A stretch of 17,861 bases of DNA from Proteobacteria bacterium UBA1847. Its GTDB lineage: Bacteria > Pseudomonadota > Gammaproteobacteria > Steroidobacterales > Woeseiaceae. Of this stretch, positions 8,679 through 15,297 are shown one piece after another; position 1 is the stretch's first letter; each line of letters starts with the position of its first letter. The DNA is taken from NCBI GenBank assembly GCA_002338605.1, contig DDIP01000264.1, positions 1-17,861 on the forward strand. Reading direction: 5' to 3'. Below the pieces are notes generated by a model. That model did not search any database and was not told where the DNA came from. It was given only the letters and a program-made list of their open reading frames with translations. The translations under genes were made by a program, and so were the position numbers.

Positions 8679-9512
8679 CTAGCGGAGACCTTCGCGAACC
8701 GTCAGTTCGTCAATCAGCTCGATCAGCTGTGGATAGCCGCCAGCCATAGCGGTGTCCGTGCGGTACTTGCCGTTGACGATAATCGTCGGGACGCTCTGTA
8801 TGTTATAGCGACGCGTCAGGTCGGCGGCTACTCGCAGCGCCTGGTTTACCTCAAACGAGTTCCAGGTCCGGTTGAAATCTTCGGCACTGACACCCGCACG
8901 TTCGAAAACTTTCTGAATCACTGCCTGAGACGCCAGGCGGTTGCCACGGTCGTGAAACTCCTGGAATACCATGTTCCGGAACGCATTCTGGTTCTTCAGC
9001 GCACCGCTCCTGGCAAGAAAGACTTCGGTGTAGTAGAGCTGTGCATGCAATTGGGCAAGCTGATTGAAGGAGGCGGGAATGCGCACGAATCGCACACCTG
9101 GATCCTTGTTTTCTTCCCAGCGATTGATATGGGCTTCAAGATCATAACAATGCGGGCAGCTGTACATAAAGACCTCCGCAACCTCGATCTTGTCGGCACC
9201 GCCAACTGTCGGTTGTGTCGGAATAATGCGTGTGAAATTCTTGCCTTCCTTGAATTGCCAGTTTCGAACACTCGCAGCCGCATCGTCGGCGCGCGCGAGA
9301 ACAATTGCCTTGTCCTCAGGCTCGACCTCCGCTGCCGATTCCTCAACGACTTCGAGCGACTCGGTGTCTGGTACCGAACTCTCGGCGATTTGTTCCGCAG
9401 TCTCGACCGCCGGTTCCTCGATGGCCACGGTTTCTTCGGCCGGTACTGTTTCTTCCTTGCTGCAGCCGGCAACGATGAGTGCCAGCAAAAATAATGTGAT
9501 TAACTGTTTCAT
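8679..9512 (-). CDS. dsbA: DsbA-like thiol:disulfide oxidoreductase, predicted lipoprotein
   Basis: A 277-residue protein that introduces disulfide bonds into exported proteins. The thioredoxin fold has the active site C119-P-H-C122 in VFMYSCPHCYDLEAH, an inserted helical domain, and the cis-proline loop SVPTIIV with P242. Unlike classical soluble DsbA, the N-terminus is a lipoprotein signal with lipobox VAGC at 14-17; Ser18 after the Cys argues against inner-membrane retention, so outer-membrane anchoring is predicted. Residues 19-70 form a Glu-rich linker with alternating Ala and Val, probably disordered, and the fold starts near 75. It follows cytochrome c4 by 2 bp and is probably cotranscribed. 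The c4-dsbA pairing next to engB and polA is common in gammaproteobacteria. Function is confident, anchoring moderately so. Confidence 0.93.
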   Translation of the reverse strand: MKQLITLFLLALIVAGCSKEETVPAEETVAIEEPAVETAEQIAESSVPDTESLEVVEESAAEVEPEDKAIVLARADDAAASVRNWQFKEGKNFTRIIPTQPTVGGADKIEVAEVFMYSCPHCYDLEAHINRWEENKDPGVRFVRIPASFNQLAQLHAQLYYTEVFLARSGALKNQNAFRNMVFQEFHDRGNRLASQAVIQKVFERAGVSAEDFNRTWNSFEVNQALRVAADLTRRYNIQSVPTIIVNGKYRTDTAMAGGYPQLIELIDELTVREGLR

Positions 9513-9514
9513 GC

Positions 9515-10144
9515 TTACTTGAGGCCCTGTACATAGGAAGAAAGTGCGGCGATGTCATCTTTGTTCAGCCGCGCCGCGATGTCGCGCATCATGCGGGTCT
9601 TGCCGTCGGTGGTTCTGTCGGCGTTCTTGTAGTCGTTCAACTGTTTGGCCGTATAGGCCGCATGCTGTCCGCGCAATGCCGGATATTCTGCGGCCGGGTT
9701 GCCGCGTCCACTGGGACCGTGACAGGCAAGGCAGGCTGATGTCCTGTCTTCCAGGTTGCCACCGCGGTACAGCGACTCACCACGATCAAGCAGTTCCGGG
9801 TCGGCAATCGCCTGCGCTGCCGCTGGCAGGCTCTCGAAATAGACAGCGAGGTTCGCGATTTCTTCATCGGTCAGCATCATTGCCTGCGCGCTCATCAGCG
9901 GATCGCTGCGAGTACCGTCTTTGAATGCCTTCAATTGCGCGGCAAGATACGGCGCGTTCTGGCCGGCCAGGTTGGGCCATAACGGGCTCTGGCTGTTGCC
10001 CTCAACGCCGTGGCAGGCGTTGCAGGTGATGGCCCGGGCTTTGCCGTCTTCAATGGATCCGTCGACAAGGCTTTCAGCCCAGATCTGGGTGCTTGCCAGG
10101 CTGAGTCCTGCTACTGCGAATAGCGTCCTGAATTTGATAGTCAT
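9515..10144 (-). CDS. Diheme cytochrome c4
   Basis: A 209-residue periplasmic electron carrier. Residues 1-23 form a signal peptide (FAVAGLSLASTQIWA). Two class I cytochrome c domains follow, each with a CXXCH haem site: C41-N-A-C44-H45 and C138-L-A-C141-H142. Likely sixth ligands are methionines in DPLMSAQ (M84) and KTRMMRD (M185 or M186), by position relative to the conserved LTDEEIANLAVYF and LNKDDIAALSSYV helices. Length and twofold internal similarity fit cytochrome c4, which passes electrons from the bc1 complex to terminal oxidases. It is transcribed away from engB across a 205-bp gap and is followed by the DsbA-like gene. The start at ATG 10144 places the signal peptide correctly. Confidence 0.95.
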   Translation of the reverse strand: MTIKFRTLFAVAGLSLASTQIWAESLVDGSIEDGKARAITCNACHGVEGNSQSPLWPNLAGQNAPYLAAQLKAFKDGTRSDPLMSAQAMMLTDEEIANLAVYFESLPAAAQAIADPELLDRGESLYRGGNLEDRTSACLACHGPSGRGNPAAEYPALRGQHAAYTAKQLNDYKNADRTTDGKTRMMRDIAARLNKDDIAALSSYVQGLK

Positions 10145-10349
10145 ATCTTCTAACCGTTACTTCCCTGCGGTGGCATGTGCCATCGCCCAATGGTGGTCAT
10201 TTATTGTTTGCACTGAACCGTGGCAGAGGGCCCTGATTCCAAGACTAGCTAAACTGCCTTGCTGCGTGTCACTGAACCCGTCACACTTGCCAACCGGTCC
10301 TGTCCGCAGCAGCGCCAAATTATACACATTATCCGCAGGCCGTACCCCC
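10145..10349. promoter_or_regulatory. Divergent intergenic region, cytochrome c4 / engB
   Basis: This 205-bp gap must carry promoters for both neighbours. On the minus strand, TATAAT at 10324-10319 is a perfect -10 box for the c4 transcript, but nothing like TTGACA sits 16-18 bp upstream. It overlaps TTATACACA at 10320-10328 on the plus strand, a match to the DnaA-box consensus TTWTNCACA; a single box may be chance. A short inverted repeat, TGGCA-TG-TGCCA, lies near 10170-10185. No clear engB promoter was found. Confidence 0.4.
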
Positions 10350-10961
10350 ATGTCGCAGTACCCTGAAGCCCATTTCATCAAGAGTGCCAATGCCGCCAGC
10401 CAGTTCGTCGATGACACAGGCGCCGAGGTGGCAGTTGCGGGCCGCTCGAATGCCGGCAAGTCCAGTGCGATCAATATTATTGTCAACCGGCGGCAATTCG
10501 CGCGCACCAGCAAGACCCCCGGCCGAACCCAGCTGGTCAATTTCTTTGCGCTTAGGGCCGGTGAGCGGCTGGTTGACCTGCCTGGCTACGGTTTCGCCAA
10601 GGTATCCACCCGGATGCGAGCGCACTGGCGCGATCTGATCGCGAATTATTTTGAATCGAGAAAAAGCCTGGCCGGCCTGTTTCTTATCGTTGACATTCGT
10701 CGACAGATCACGGCGTTTGATACACAGATGCTGGGGTTCGCCGAGATGGTTTCGCTGCCCACGCACGTGCTGTTGACCAAGGCGGACAAGCTGAAGCGGG
10801 GACAGGCCGCTACTGCCATGCTGAACGTGCGGCGTGAGTTGCGGGGTATCGCGACGGTACAGCAGTTTTCGGCGCTGACTCGCGCGGGAGAAGACGAGGC
10901 ACGTGCGAGGCTCGATCAATTCCTGACGGAACCGCTGCAGAATAAAACAACCCCGAAGTAA
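10350..10961 (+). CDS. engB: Ribosome biogenesis GTP-binding protein EngB (YihA/YsxC)
   Basis: A 203-residue cytoplasmic GTPase of the TrmE-Era-EngA-EngB group, needed for large ribosomal subunit assembly. The GTPase motifs are in order: G1 GRSNAGKSS at 31-39, G2 region TPGRTQ at 57-61, G3 DLPGYG at 76-81, G4 TKAD at 143-146, G5 SAL at 174-176. The frame is open for a further 143 codons upstream, but that stretch runs across the c4 gene on the other strand. Homologues begin just before the PEAHFIKSA segment, so ATG 10350 is chosen; its ribosome site is weak. It converges on polA, as in many gammaproteobacteria. Its last seven codons overlap the terminator of the minus-strand small RNA, which may explain the C-terminal tail NKTTPK. 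Confidence 0.95.
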   Translation: MSQYPEAHFIKSANAASQFVDDTGAEVAVAGRSNAGKSSAINIIVNRRQFARTSKTPGRTQLVNFFALRAGERLVDLPGYGFAKVSTRMRAHWRDLIANYFESRKSLAGLFLIVDIRRQITAFDTQMLGFAEMVSLPTHVLLTKADKLKRGQAATAMLNVRRELRGIATVQQFSALTRAGEDEARARLDQFLTEPLQNKTTPK

Positions 10962-10984
10962 CGACATGTGTCGCTACCCCGGGG
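10941..10984 (-). terminator. Rho-independent terminator (leftward) overlapping the engB 3' end
   Basis: Plus-strand arms 10951-10965 and 10970-10984 form a 15-bp stem with a 4-base loop. Read leftwards, the stem is followed at once by TTGTTTTATT (10950-10941). Three of the 15 pairs are G-U in the minus-strand RNA and would be A-C mismatches in a plus-strand RNA, and no T-tract follows on the plus strand, so this terminator works leftwards. It ends either the small RNA or polA read-through transcription. Confidence 0.85.
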
Positions 10985-11112
10985 CCAGAAGAAGCAGGCG
11001 GCTTGGGGTAACCGCCCGCGCGCCTGTTTAGGGAGGTAAACAGGCGAGTGACTCATGCACTCGAAAAGATTAGAACGAAACCTGGGGAATCAGTTCCACG
11101 ATATTTTTATCT
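10941..11112 (-). ncRNA. Putative sX13/Spot 42-position small RNA with C-rich hairpin loops
   Basis: Between the convergent genes polA and engB, the minus strand folds by eye into a chain of hairpins. H1 is 11097-11077 (7 bp with one bulge, loop AUUCCC). H2 is 11063-11045 (up to 6 bp). H3 is 11046-11021 (10 perfect pairs, loop CCUCCC). H4 is 11019-10994 (10 pairs, loop ACCCCA). A 15-bp terminator with a U-rich tail follows. Single-stranded U-rich stretches (11076-11064 and 10993-10985) could bind Hfq. H2 and H3 compete for two bases. The 5' end is not fixed; candidate promoter spacing puts it between about 11112 and 11097, giving about 157-172 nt. From family knowledge, Spot 42, ErsA and sX13 are encoded in this same interval, and sX13 acts by C-rich loops on G-rich mRNA sites, so an sX13-like regulator is inferred. 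A structured polA 3' UTR is the alternative. Confidence 0.7.
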
Positions 11113-11118
11113 TATTGA

Positions 11119-11146
11119 AATATATATAAAAATGGATTAGACACAA
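11119..11146 (-). promoter_or_regulatory. Candidate promoter of the polA-engB small RNA
   Basis: Leftward TTGTGT (11146-11141) and TATATT (11124-11119) are separated by 16 bp; the -10 matches 5 of 6 consensus bases and the -35 only 3. Transcription would begin near 11112. The surrounding 50 bp are very AT-rich compared with the window. A second choice, TAAAAA at 11109-11104, would start the RNA right at the first hairpin. Confidence 0.3.
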
Positions 11147-11163
11147 TCTAAATAACGGTCAGG

Positions 11164-13854
11164 CTAGTGTGCCTCGTCCCAGTTCTTGCCGACGCCGGCC
11201 TCGACCTTCAGCGGCACCGACAACTCAGCCGCCGCACTCATCAATTCGACCACGCGATCACGTACGGCCTCGACCTGGTCCCTCGCAACCTCGAAAACCA
11301 GTTCGTCATGGACCTGCATGATCATACGGGCATCAGCCTTGTCCCGATTCAGCCAGGCGTGAACGGCAATCATCGCACGCTTGATAATATCGGCCGCCGT
11401 GCCCTGCATCGGCGCATTGATCGCAGTACGCTCGGCGTACTGTCGCCGATTCGCATTGCGGGCATTGATTTCGGGCAGGTACAGTCGGCGCCCGAACACG
11501 GTCTCGACGAAGCCGTCGGCGCTTGCCCTTTCGCGAATGTTGTCCATGAATGCTTTCACACCCGGGTAACGGTCGAAGTAAAGATTCACATATTCCTGCG
11601 CTTCGCCGCGTGAAATCCCCAGCTGTTTTGCAAGGCCAAATGCGGACATGCCGTACATGAGGCCGAAATTGATCGCCTTGGCCGACCGGCGCTGATCCGC
11701 TGTAACGTCTTCGAGCTCAAGGCCGAAGACCTCGGCTGCCGTCGCGCGATGCACATCAAGCCCCCTGGAAAAGGCCTCGACCAGTCCCGCGTCTGCCGAC
11801 AGGTGCGCCATGATCCTGAGTTCAATCTGTGAATAGTCGGCCGCCAGCAGAACCTGGCCTTCCGGCGCAACAAACGCCTGGCGAATGCGGCGACCCTCGG
11901 GAGTGCGGATTGGAATATTCTGCAGGTTGGGATCTGTCGATGAGAGTCGGCCGGTCGCGGCTACCGCCTGGTGATACGAGGTATGAATGCGGCCCGTTCT
12001 CTCGGCAATTTGCAGCGGTAGTTTGTCCGTGTAGGTGCTTTTCAGTTTGCTGACGCTGCGGTACTCAATGATCACCGCGGGCAATTCATAGTCGGCGGCA
12101 AGCTCGACCAGCACATCCTCGGCGGTCGAGGGTTGCCCCTTGGGTGTCTTGCGAATGACCGGCAGACCCTGTTGTTCGAACAGTATTTCCTGCAGTTGCT
12201 TTGGCGATCCGAGGTTGAACGGGCCGCCAGCCAACTCATGTGCCCTGGCCTCCAGTTCTCTCATTTTTTTCGCCAGTTCGCCGCTCTGCGTCGTCAGCAT
12301 TTTTCGGTCGACAAGAACACCGGTTTCTTCCATTTTGAGCAGAATCGGTACCAGGGGTTGTTCAATTTCTTCGTAGACTTTTCGAAGCGACCCGTGCTGC
12401 CCTAGTTGCTCCCACAATACCTTGTGCAACTCGAGCGTGATGTCGGCATCTTCACAGGCATAGGGTGCTGCGATTTCGAGGTCGATCTGGTTGAACGTCA
12501 ATTGCCTGGCACCCTTTCCAGCGACATCTTCATAGTGAATCGTTTGGCGGCCGAGATATTGCCGCGCAACAGAATCCATGTCGTGACGGGTTGCAACACT
12601 GTTCAGGACATAGGATTCGAGCATCGAGTCGAACTGCATGCCGCCGAGGGCGATATCGTATCGAGCGAGGATGTGGGCATCGTATTTCAGATGATGCCCG
12701 ACTTTTTTCTGCTGGTCGTCCTGGAGCCAGCCGCGAAGCTTTTTCAGCACTTCGTCGCGCGGCAACTGGTCGGGGGCACCAGGATAGTCGTGCGCTAACG
12801 GGATGTAAGCCGCTTCTCCCGACCTGACGGACAGTGACAGGCCGACGATCTCCGCCTGCATGTAGTTGATGCTGGTCGTTTCCGTATCGAATGCCGTGAG
12901 CTCGGCCATTTCGATTTTTTCAAGCCATCGCTCGAACGCCTTCCAGTCGAGAACGGTTTCGTATGCCATATCGTCGCTTGTTTCGACTGCCGCGGCCGCT
13001 GCGTCGTTTTCGTCGTCAAGCTGGCCCAACATCGTACGCAGGTCGAACCGCCCATACAGTTCTCTCAAACGCGGAGTGTCGGCGTGGCCTGGCTTGAGGT
13101 CATCAACGCTGATGTCAAGATCGACATCATCCCGAATCGCCGCGAGCTCGTGAGACAACCGAAGCGACTCGACGTTTGCGCGCAAGCTGTCGCCAACCTT
13201 GCCTTTGATGTCGTCGGCGTTTTCGATAATTCCGGCCGCGCTCGAATACTGGTTGAGCCACTTGGAGGCCGTTTTGGGACCGACTTTCGGAACACCGGGG
13301 ATATTGTCCGAGGTGTCGCCAACCAGGGCCAGGTAGTCGACGATCTGTTCGGGATAAACGTCAAACCTGGCCTTGACGCCGTCGCGATCGAGGCGCGAAT
13401 CATTCATTGTGTTGATCAGGGTCACATTATCATTGACGAGCTGCGCGAGGTCCTTGTCACCGGTCGATACGAGGACACTCAAGTCACGGCTGGCCGCCTG
13501 TTTGCACAAGGTACCGATGACGTCGTCGGCTTCCACGCCCGGTACGCGGAGCAACGGCAGGCCCATCGCCTCGACGGCATCGAGTATGGGTTGTACCTGC
13601 GAGCGAAGTTCATCCGGCATTGGGGGTCGGGTCGCTTTGTAATCTTCGTATAACTCGTCGCGAAAGGTTTTGCCGGGCGCGTCGAATACGACGGCGACGT
13701 ACTCGGGGTGCTCTTCGCGAATGAGCTTCTGGATCATCGTCAGCACACCGTGCAGCGCGCCGGTTGGTTCGCCTTTCGAGTTGGTCAGGGGCGGCAGCGC
13801 GTGAAAGGCGCGGTACAGATACGATGACCCGTCGATCAGAACAAGGTCAGTCAT
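11164..13854 (-). CDS. polA: DNA polymerase I
   Basis: An 896-residue family A DNA polymerase for Okazaki-fragment processing and repair, close to the 928 residues of E. coli PolA. Residues 1 to about 285 form the 5'-3' nuclease, opening with DGSSYLYRAFHALPP. The 3'-5' exonuclease spans about 295-490; its metal-binding motif FDTETTS is intact with D323 and E325, so proofreading is probably active. The polymerase domain holds motif A (ADYSQIELRIMAHLS, D673), motif B (RRSAKAINFGLMYG) and motif C (MQVHDELVFEV, D850). A stretch rich in Asp and Ala near 275-290 links the first two domains. ATG 13854 lies 2 bp after the lptM stop with no clear ribosome site, suggesting coupled translation. The gene converges on engB, with the small RNA just downstream. 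Confidence 0.98.
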   Translation of the reverse strand: MTDLVLIDGSSYLYRAFHALPPLTNSKGEPTGALHGVLTMIQKLIREEHPEYVAVVFDAPGKTFRDELYEDYKATRPPMPDELRSQVQPILDAVEAMGLPLLRVPGVEADDVIGTLCKQAASRDLSVLVSTGDKDLAQLVNDNVTLINTMNDSRLDRDGVKARFDVYPEQIVDYLALVGDTSDNIPGVPKVGPKTASKWLNQYSSAAGIIENADDIKGKVGDSLRANVESLRLSHELAAIRDDVDLDISVDDLKPGHADTPRLRELYGRFDLRTMLGQLDDENDAAAAAVETSDDMAYETVLDWKAFERWLEKIEMAELTAFDTETTSINYMQAEIVGLSLSVRSGEAAYIPLAHDYPGAPDQLPRDEVLKKLRGWLQDDQQKKVGHHLKYDAHILARYDIALGGMQFDSMLESYVLNSVATRHDMDSVARQYLGRQTIHYEDVAGKGARQLTFNQIDLEIAAPYACEDADITLELHKVLWEQLGQHGSLRKVYEEIEQPLVPILLKMEETGVLVDRKMLTTQSGELAKKMRELEARAHELAGGPFNLGSPKQLQEILFEQQGLPVIRKTPKGQPSTAEDVLVELAADYELPAVIIEYRSVSKLKSTYTDKLPLQIAERTGRIHTSYHQAVAATGRLSSTDPNLQNIPIRTPEGRRIRQAFVAPEGQVLLAADYSQIELRIMAHLSADAGLVEAFSRGLDVHRATAAEVFGLELEDVTADQRRSAKAINFGLMYGMSAFGLAKQLGISRGEAQEYVNLYFDRYPGVKAFMDNIRERASADGFVETVFGRRLYLPEINARNANRRQYAERTAINAPMQGTAADIIKRAMIAVHAWLNRDKADARMIMQVHDELVFEVARDQVEAVRDRVVELMSAAAELSVPLKVEAGVGKNWDEAH

Positions 13855-13856
13855 TG

Positions 13857-14045
13857 TTAGTCAGATTCTGACGAATCGCCCCCGTCATCCTGTTCGTCCT
13901 GCTCATCGTTTTCGGCGTTGCTCGTCGATGGAGGAACGGCCATCGTGCTCGGGTTGCCCGGAACGTACAGCGGACCGCTCTGGCCACAGCCGGTGAAAAG
14001 GAACAGCAAAGAGCTTGCGGCCATCGGGATCATCAGGCGTTTCAT
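13857..14045 (-). CDS. lptM: LptM (YifL-type) small lipoprotein
   Basis: A 62-residue lipoprotein. The signal peptide, with hydrophobic run MAASSLLFLFTGC, ends in a lipobox at TGC (Cys20), followed directly by GQSGPLYVPGNPS. That GCGxxGPLYxP signature is typical of LptM/YifL, which in E. coli assists assembly of the LptD-LptE lipopolysaccharide translocon in the outer membrane. The tail from residue 43 is almost all Glu, Asp, Gln, Ser and Gly and is probably disordered. LptM genes often sit beside lysA or dapF; here the gene lies between argH and polA. It stands 67 bp after argH, with a possible promoter between, and 2 bp before polA. Confidence 0.88.
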   Translation of the reverse strand: MKRLMIPMAASSLLFLFTGCGQSGPLYVPGNPSTMAVPPSTSNAENDEQDEQDDGGDSSESD

Positions 14046-14082
14046 GTCGTCGACCCTTTTTCAGAAAATTCAGCGAGTCACC

Positions 14083-14088
14083 AGTATA
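14083..14088 (-). promoter_or_regulatory. Possible -10 element for lptM-polA
   Basis: In the 67-bp argH-lptM gap the minus strand carries TATACT at 14088-14083, a 5-of-6 match to the -10 consensus, 38 bp before the lptM start. No good -35 hexamer is present at 16-18 bp. No terminator follows argH, so read-through from the arg genes is also possible. Confidence 0.3.
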
Positions 14089-14112
14089 GAGCGACGGGTG
14101 ATGAAACGGGCA

Positions 14113-15297
14113 TCATTTTGCGTATCGTTTTGCCACCTGGCGGTAGGCGTCACGAAACGGGATCCCTTCCGCGCGCACCAGTCGGTAGGCCTCGGCTGTT
14201 GCGAATATGCCCTCGTCGAGCGTGATGTTTTCGGGCCGGAATTCGAGTCCTTGCAGCAGGTAGGCCATGATATCGACGCTGTCGATTGCCAGGTCGATAC
14301 CGCGAAATAACGGCGCTTTCAGGCGTTGCAGGTCGCGATGATAGCCAGAGGGCAGTTTGGCCGTGATCATCAGGGATTCATTCAGTGCAGCATGCGCCGT
14401 TGCGGAACTTGCGCGCAACAGCTCGAGTACGTCGGGATTGCGCTTTTGCGGCATGATGGATGAACCGGTAGTAACTTCAGCCGCCAGGCTGATATAGGCG
14501 AACTCCTGTGTATAGAACAGCAACAGGTCGCTGGCCATTCGGCCAAGGTCCTGCATCAACAGCGTGATTTCGAACAGCAGCGCGCTCTCGGCCTTGCCGC
14601 GCGATAATTGCACCGCGGTTACCGGCTCCTGGGTGGATTCAAAGTTCAACTTCGCTGTTGTGGCGTCACGGTCCAGCGGCAACCCGGGTGTGCCATAGCC
14701 GGCAGCGCTCCCAAGCGGGTTCTTGTTGAAACGCTTCTGAACGCCGTGCAAGCCGTGCTCGGCGTCGGCGAAACCCTCGTCGAAGCCACCACACCACAAG
14801 GCCACCGACGATGGCATCGCGTGTTGCATGTGCGTGTAGCCTGGCAATTCGACGTCACCTTGTCGCTCAATGAGCGCATTGATCGATGCTCGCAGTCCAA
14901 AGACCCGGTCCGCCAGGTCAGCCGCTGCGTCGCGCAGGTAAAGTCGCAGCGCGGTCAGCACCTGGTCATTGCGTGAGCGTCCAAGATGCAGTCGGCCACC
15001 GGTAGCACCGATTGCATCGGTCAGGCGAGTTTCGAGTGCAGTATGTGCGTCCTCGTCTTCAAGGTGAATGTGCCAGTCGCCGGCTGCGAAACTGTCAGCC
15101 AGCGTGCGCAGGCCGGCGCATATCGAGGCACAATCCTCATCGCTGATCAGCTTCTGCTCCGCAAGCATTTCTGTATGTGCGATTGAGCCGAGTACGTCGT
15201 AGTGCACGAGTCGTGCATCAAGTTGGTGATCTTCGCCCGCCGTGTACCGCAGTACGCGCTCATCCAGTGGCAGGCCTTTGTCCCAAAGTCTGCTCAT
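14113..15297 (-). CDS. argH: Argininosuccinate lyase
   Basis: A 394-residue enzyme of the fumarase/aspartase superfamily that splits argininosuccinate to arginine and fumarate, the last step of arginine synthesis. Conserved regions are present: LGRSRNDQV at 105-113, GYTHMQHAMP from 153 with the catalytic-region H156, and the family signature GSSIMPQKRNPD at 278-289 carrying the catalytic serine loop. It is about 60 residues shorter than the common form of about 460; the missing part is the C-terminal helical region. The segment at about 195-235 (GSAAGYGTPGLPLDRD to VQLSRGKAES) also departs from the usual LAGTTYPIDR and SDRDF forms. This suggests the divergent ArgH type found with acylornithine carbamoyltransferases. 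Its ATG overlaps the argB stop by 4 bp (ATGA). Confidence 0.95.
   Translation of the reverse strand: MSRLWDKGLPLDERVLRYTAGEDHQLDARLVHYDVLGSIAHTEMLAEQKLISDEDCASICAGLRTLADSFAAGDWHIHLEDEDAHTALETRLTDAIGATGGRLHLGRSRNDQVLTALRLYLRDAAADLADRVFGLRASINALIERQGDVELPGYTHMQHAMPSSVALWCGGFDEGFADAEHGLHGVQKRFNKNPLGSAAGYGTPGLPLDRDATTAKLNFESTQEPVTAVQLSRGKAESALLFEITLLMQDLGRMASDLLLFYTQEFAYISLAAEVTTGSSIMPQKRNPDVLELLRASSATAHAALNESLMITAKLPSGYHRDLQRLKAPLFRGIDLAIDSVDIMAYLLQGLEFRPENITLDEGIFATAEAYRLVRAEGIPFRDAYRQVAKRYAK

Noticed and set aside
9921..10349. In-frame 143-codon extension upstream of EngB
   Set aside because: It overlaps the cytochrome c4 gene on the other strand, has no homology I recognise, and EngB proteins start near residue 1 of the 10350 start.
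11021..11046. Plus-strand reading of the H3 hairpin as a CsrA/RsmA-titrating RNA (loop GGGAGG)
   Set aside because: Only one or two GGA loops exist and the G-U versus A-C pattern assigns the structured RNA to the minus strand.
11021..11046. H3 hairpin as a terminator for engB or polA
   Set aside because: No T-tract follows it on either strand; the U-tailed stem at 10941-10984 is the real terminator.
11101..11133. AT-only inverted repeat ATTTTTAT / ATAAAAAT as a terminator
   Set aside because: The stem has no G-C pairs and would be too weak; its base content fits a promoter better.
11167..13653. Long plus-strand open frames inside polA
   Set aside because: They are shadows of the strongly supported polA reading frame, typical of GC-rich coding DNA.
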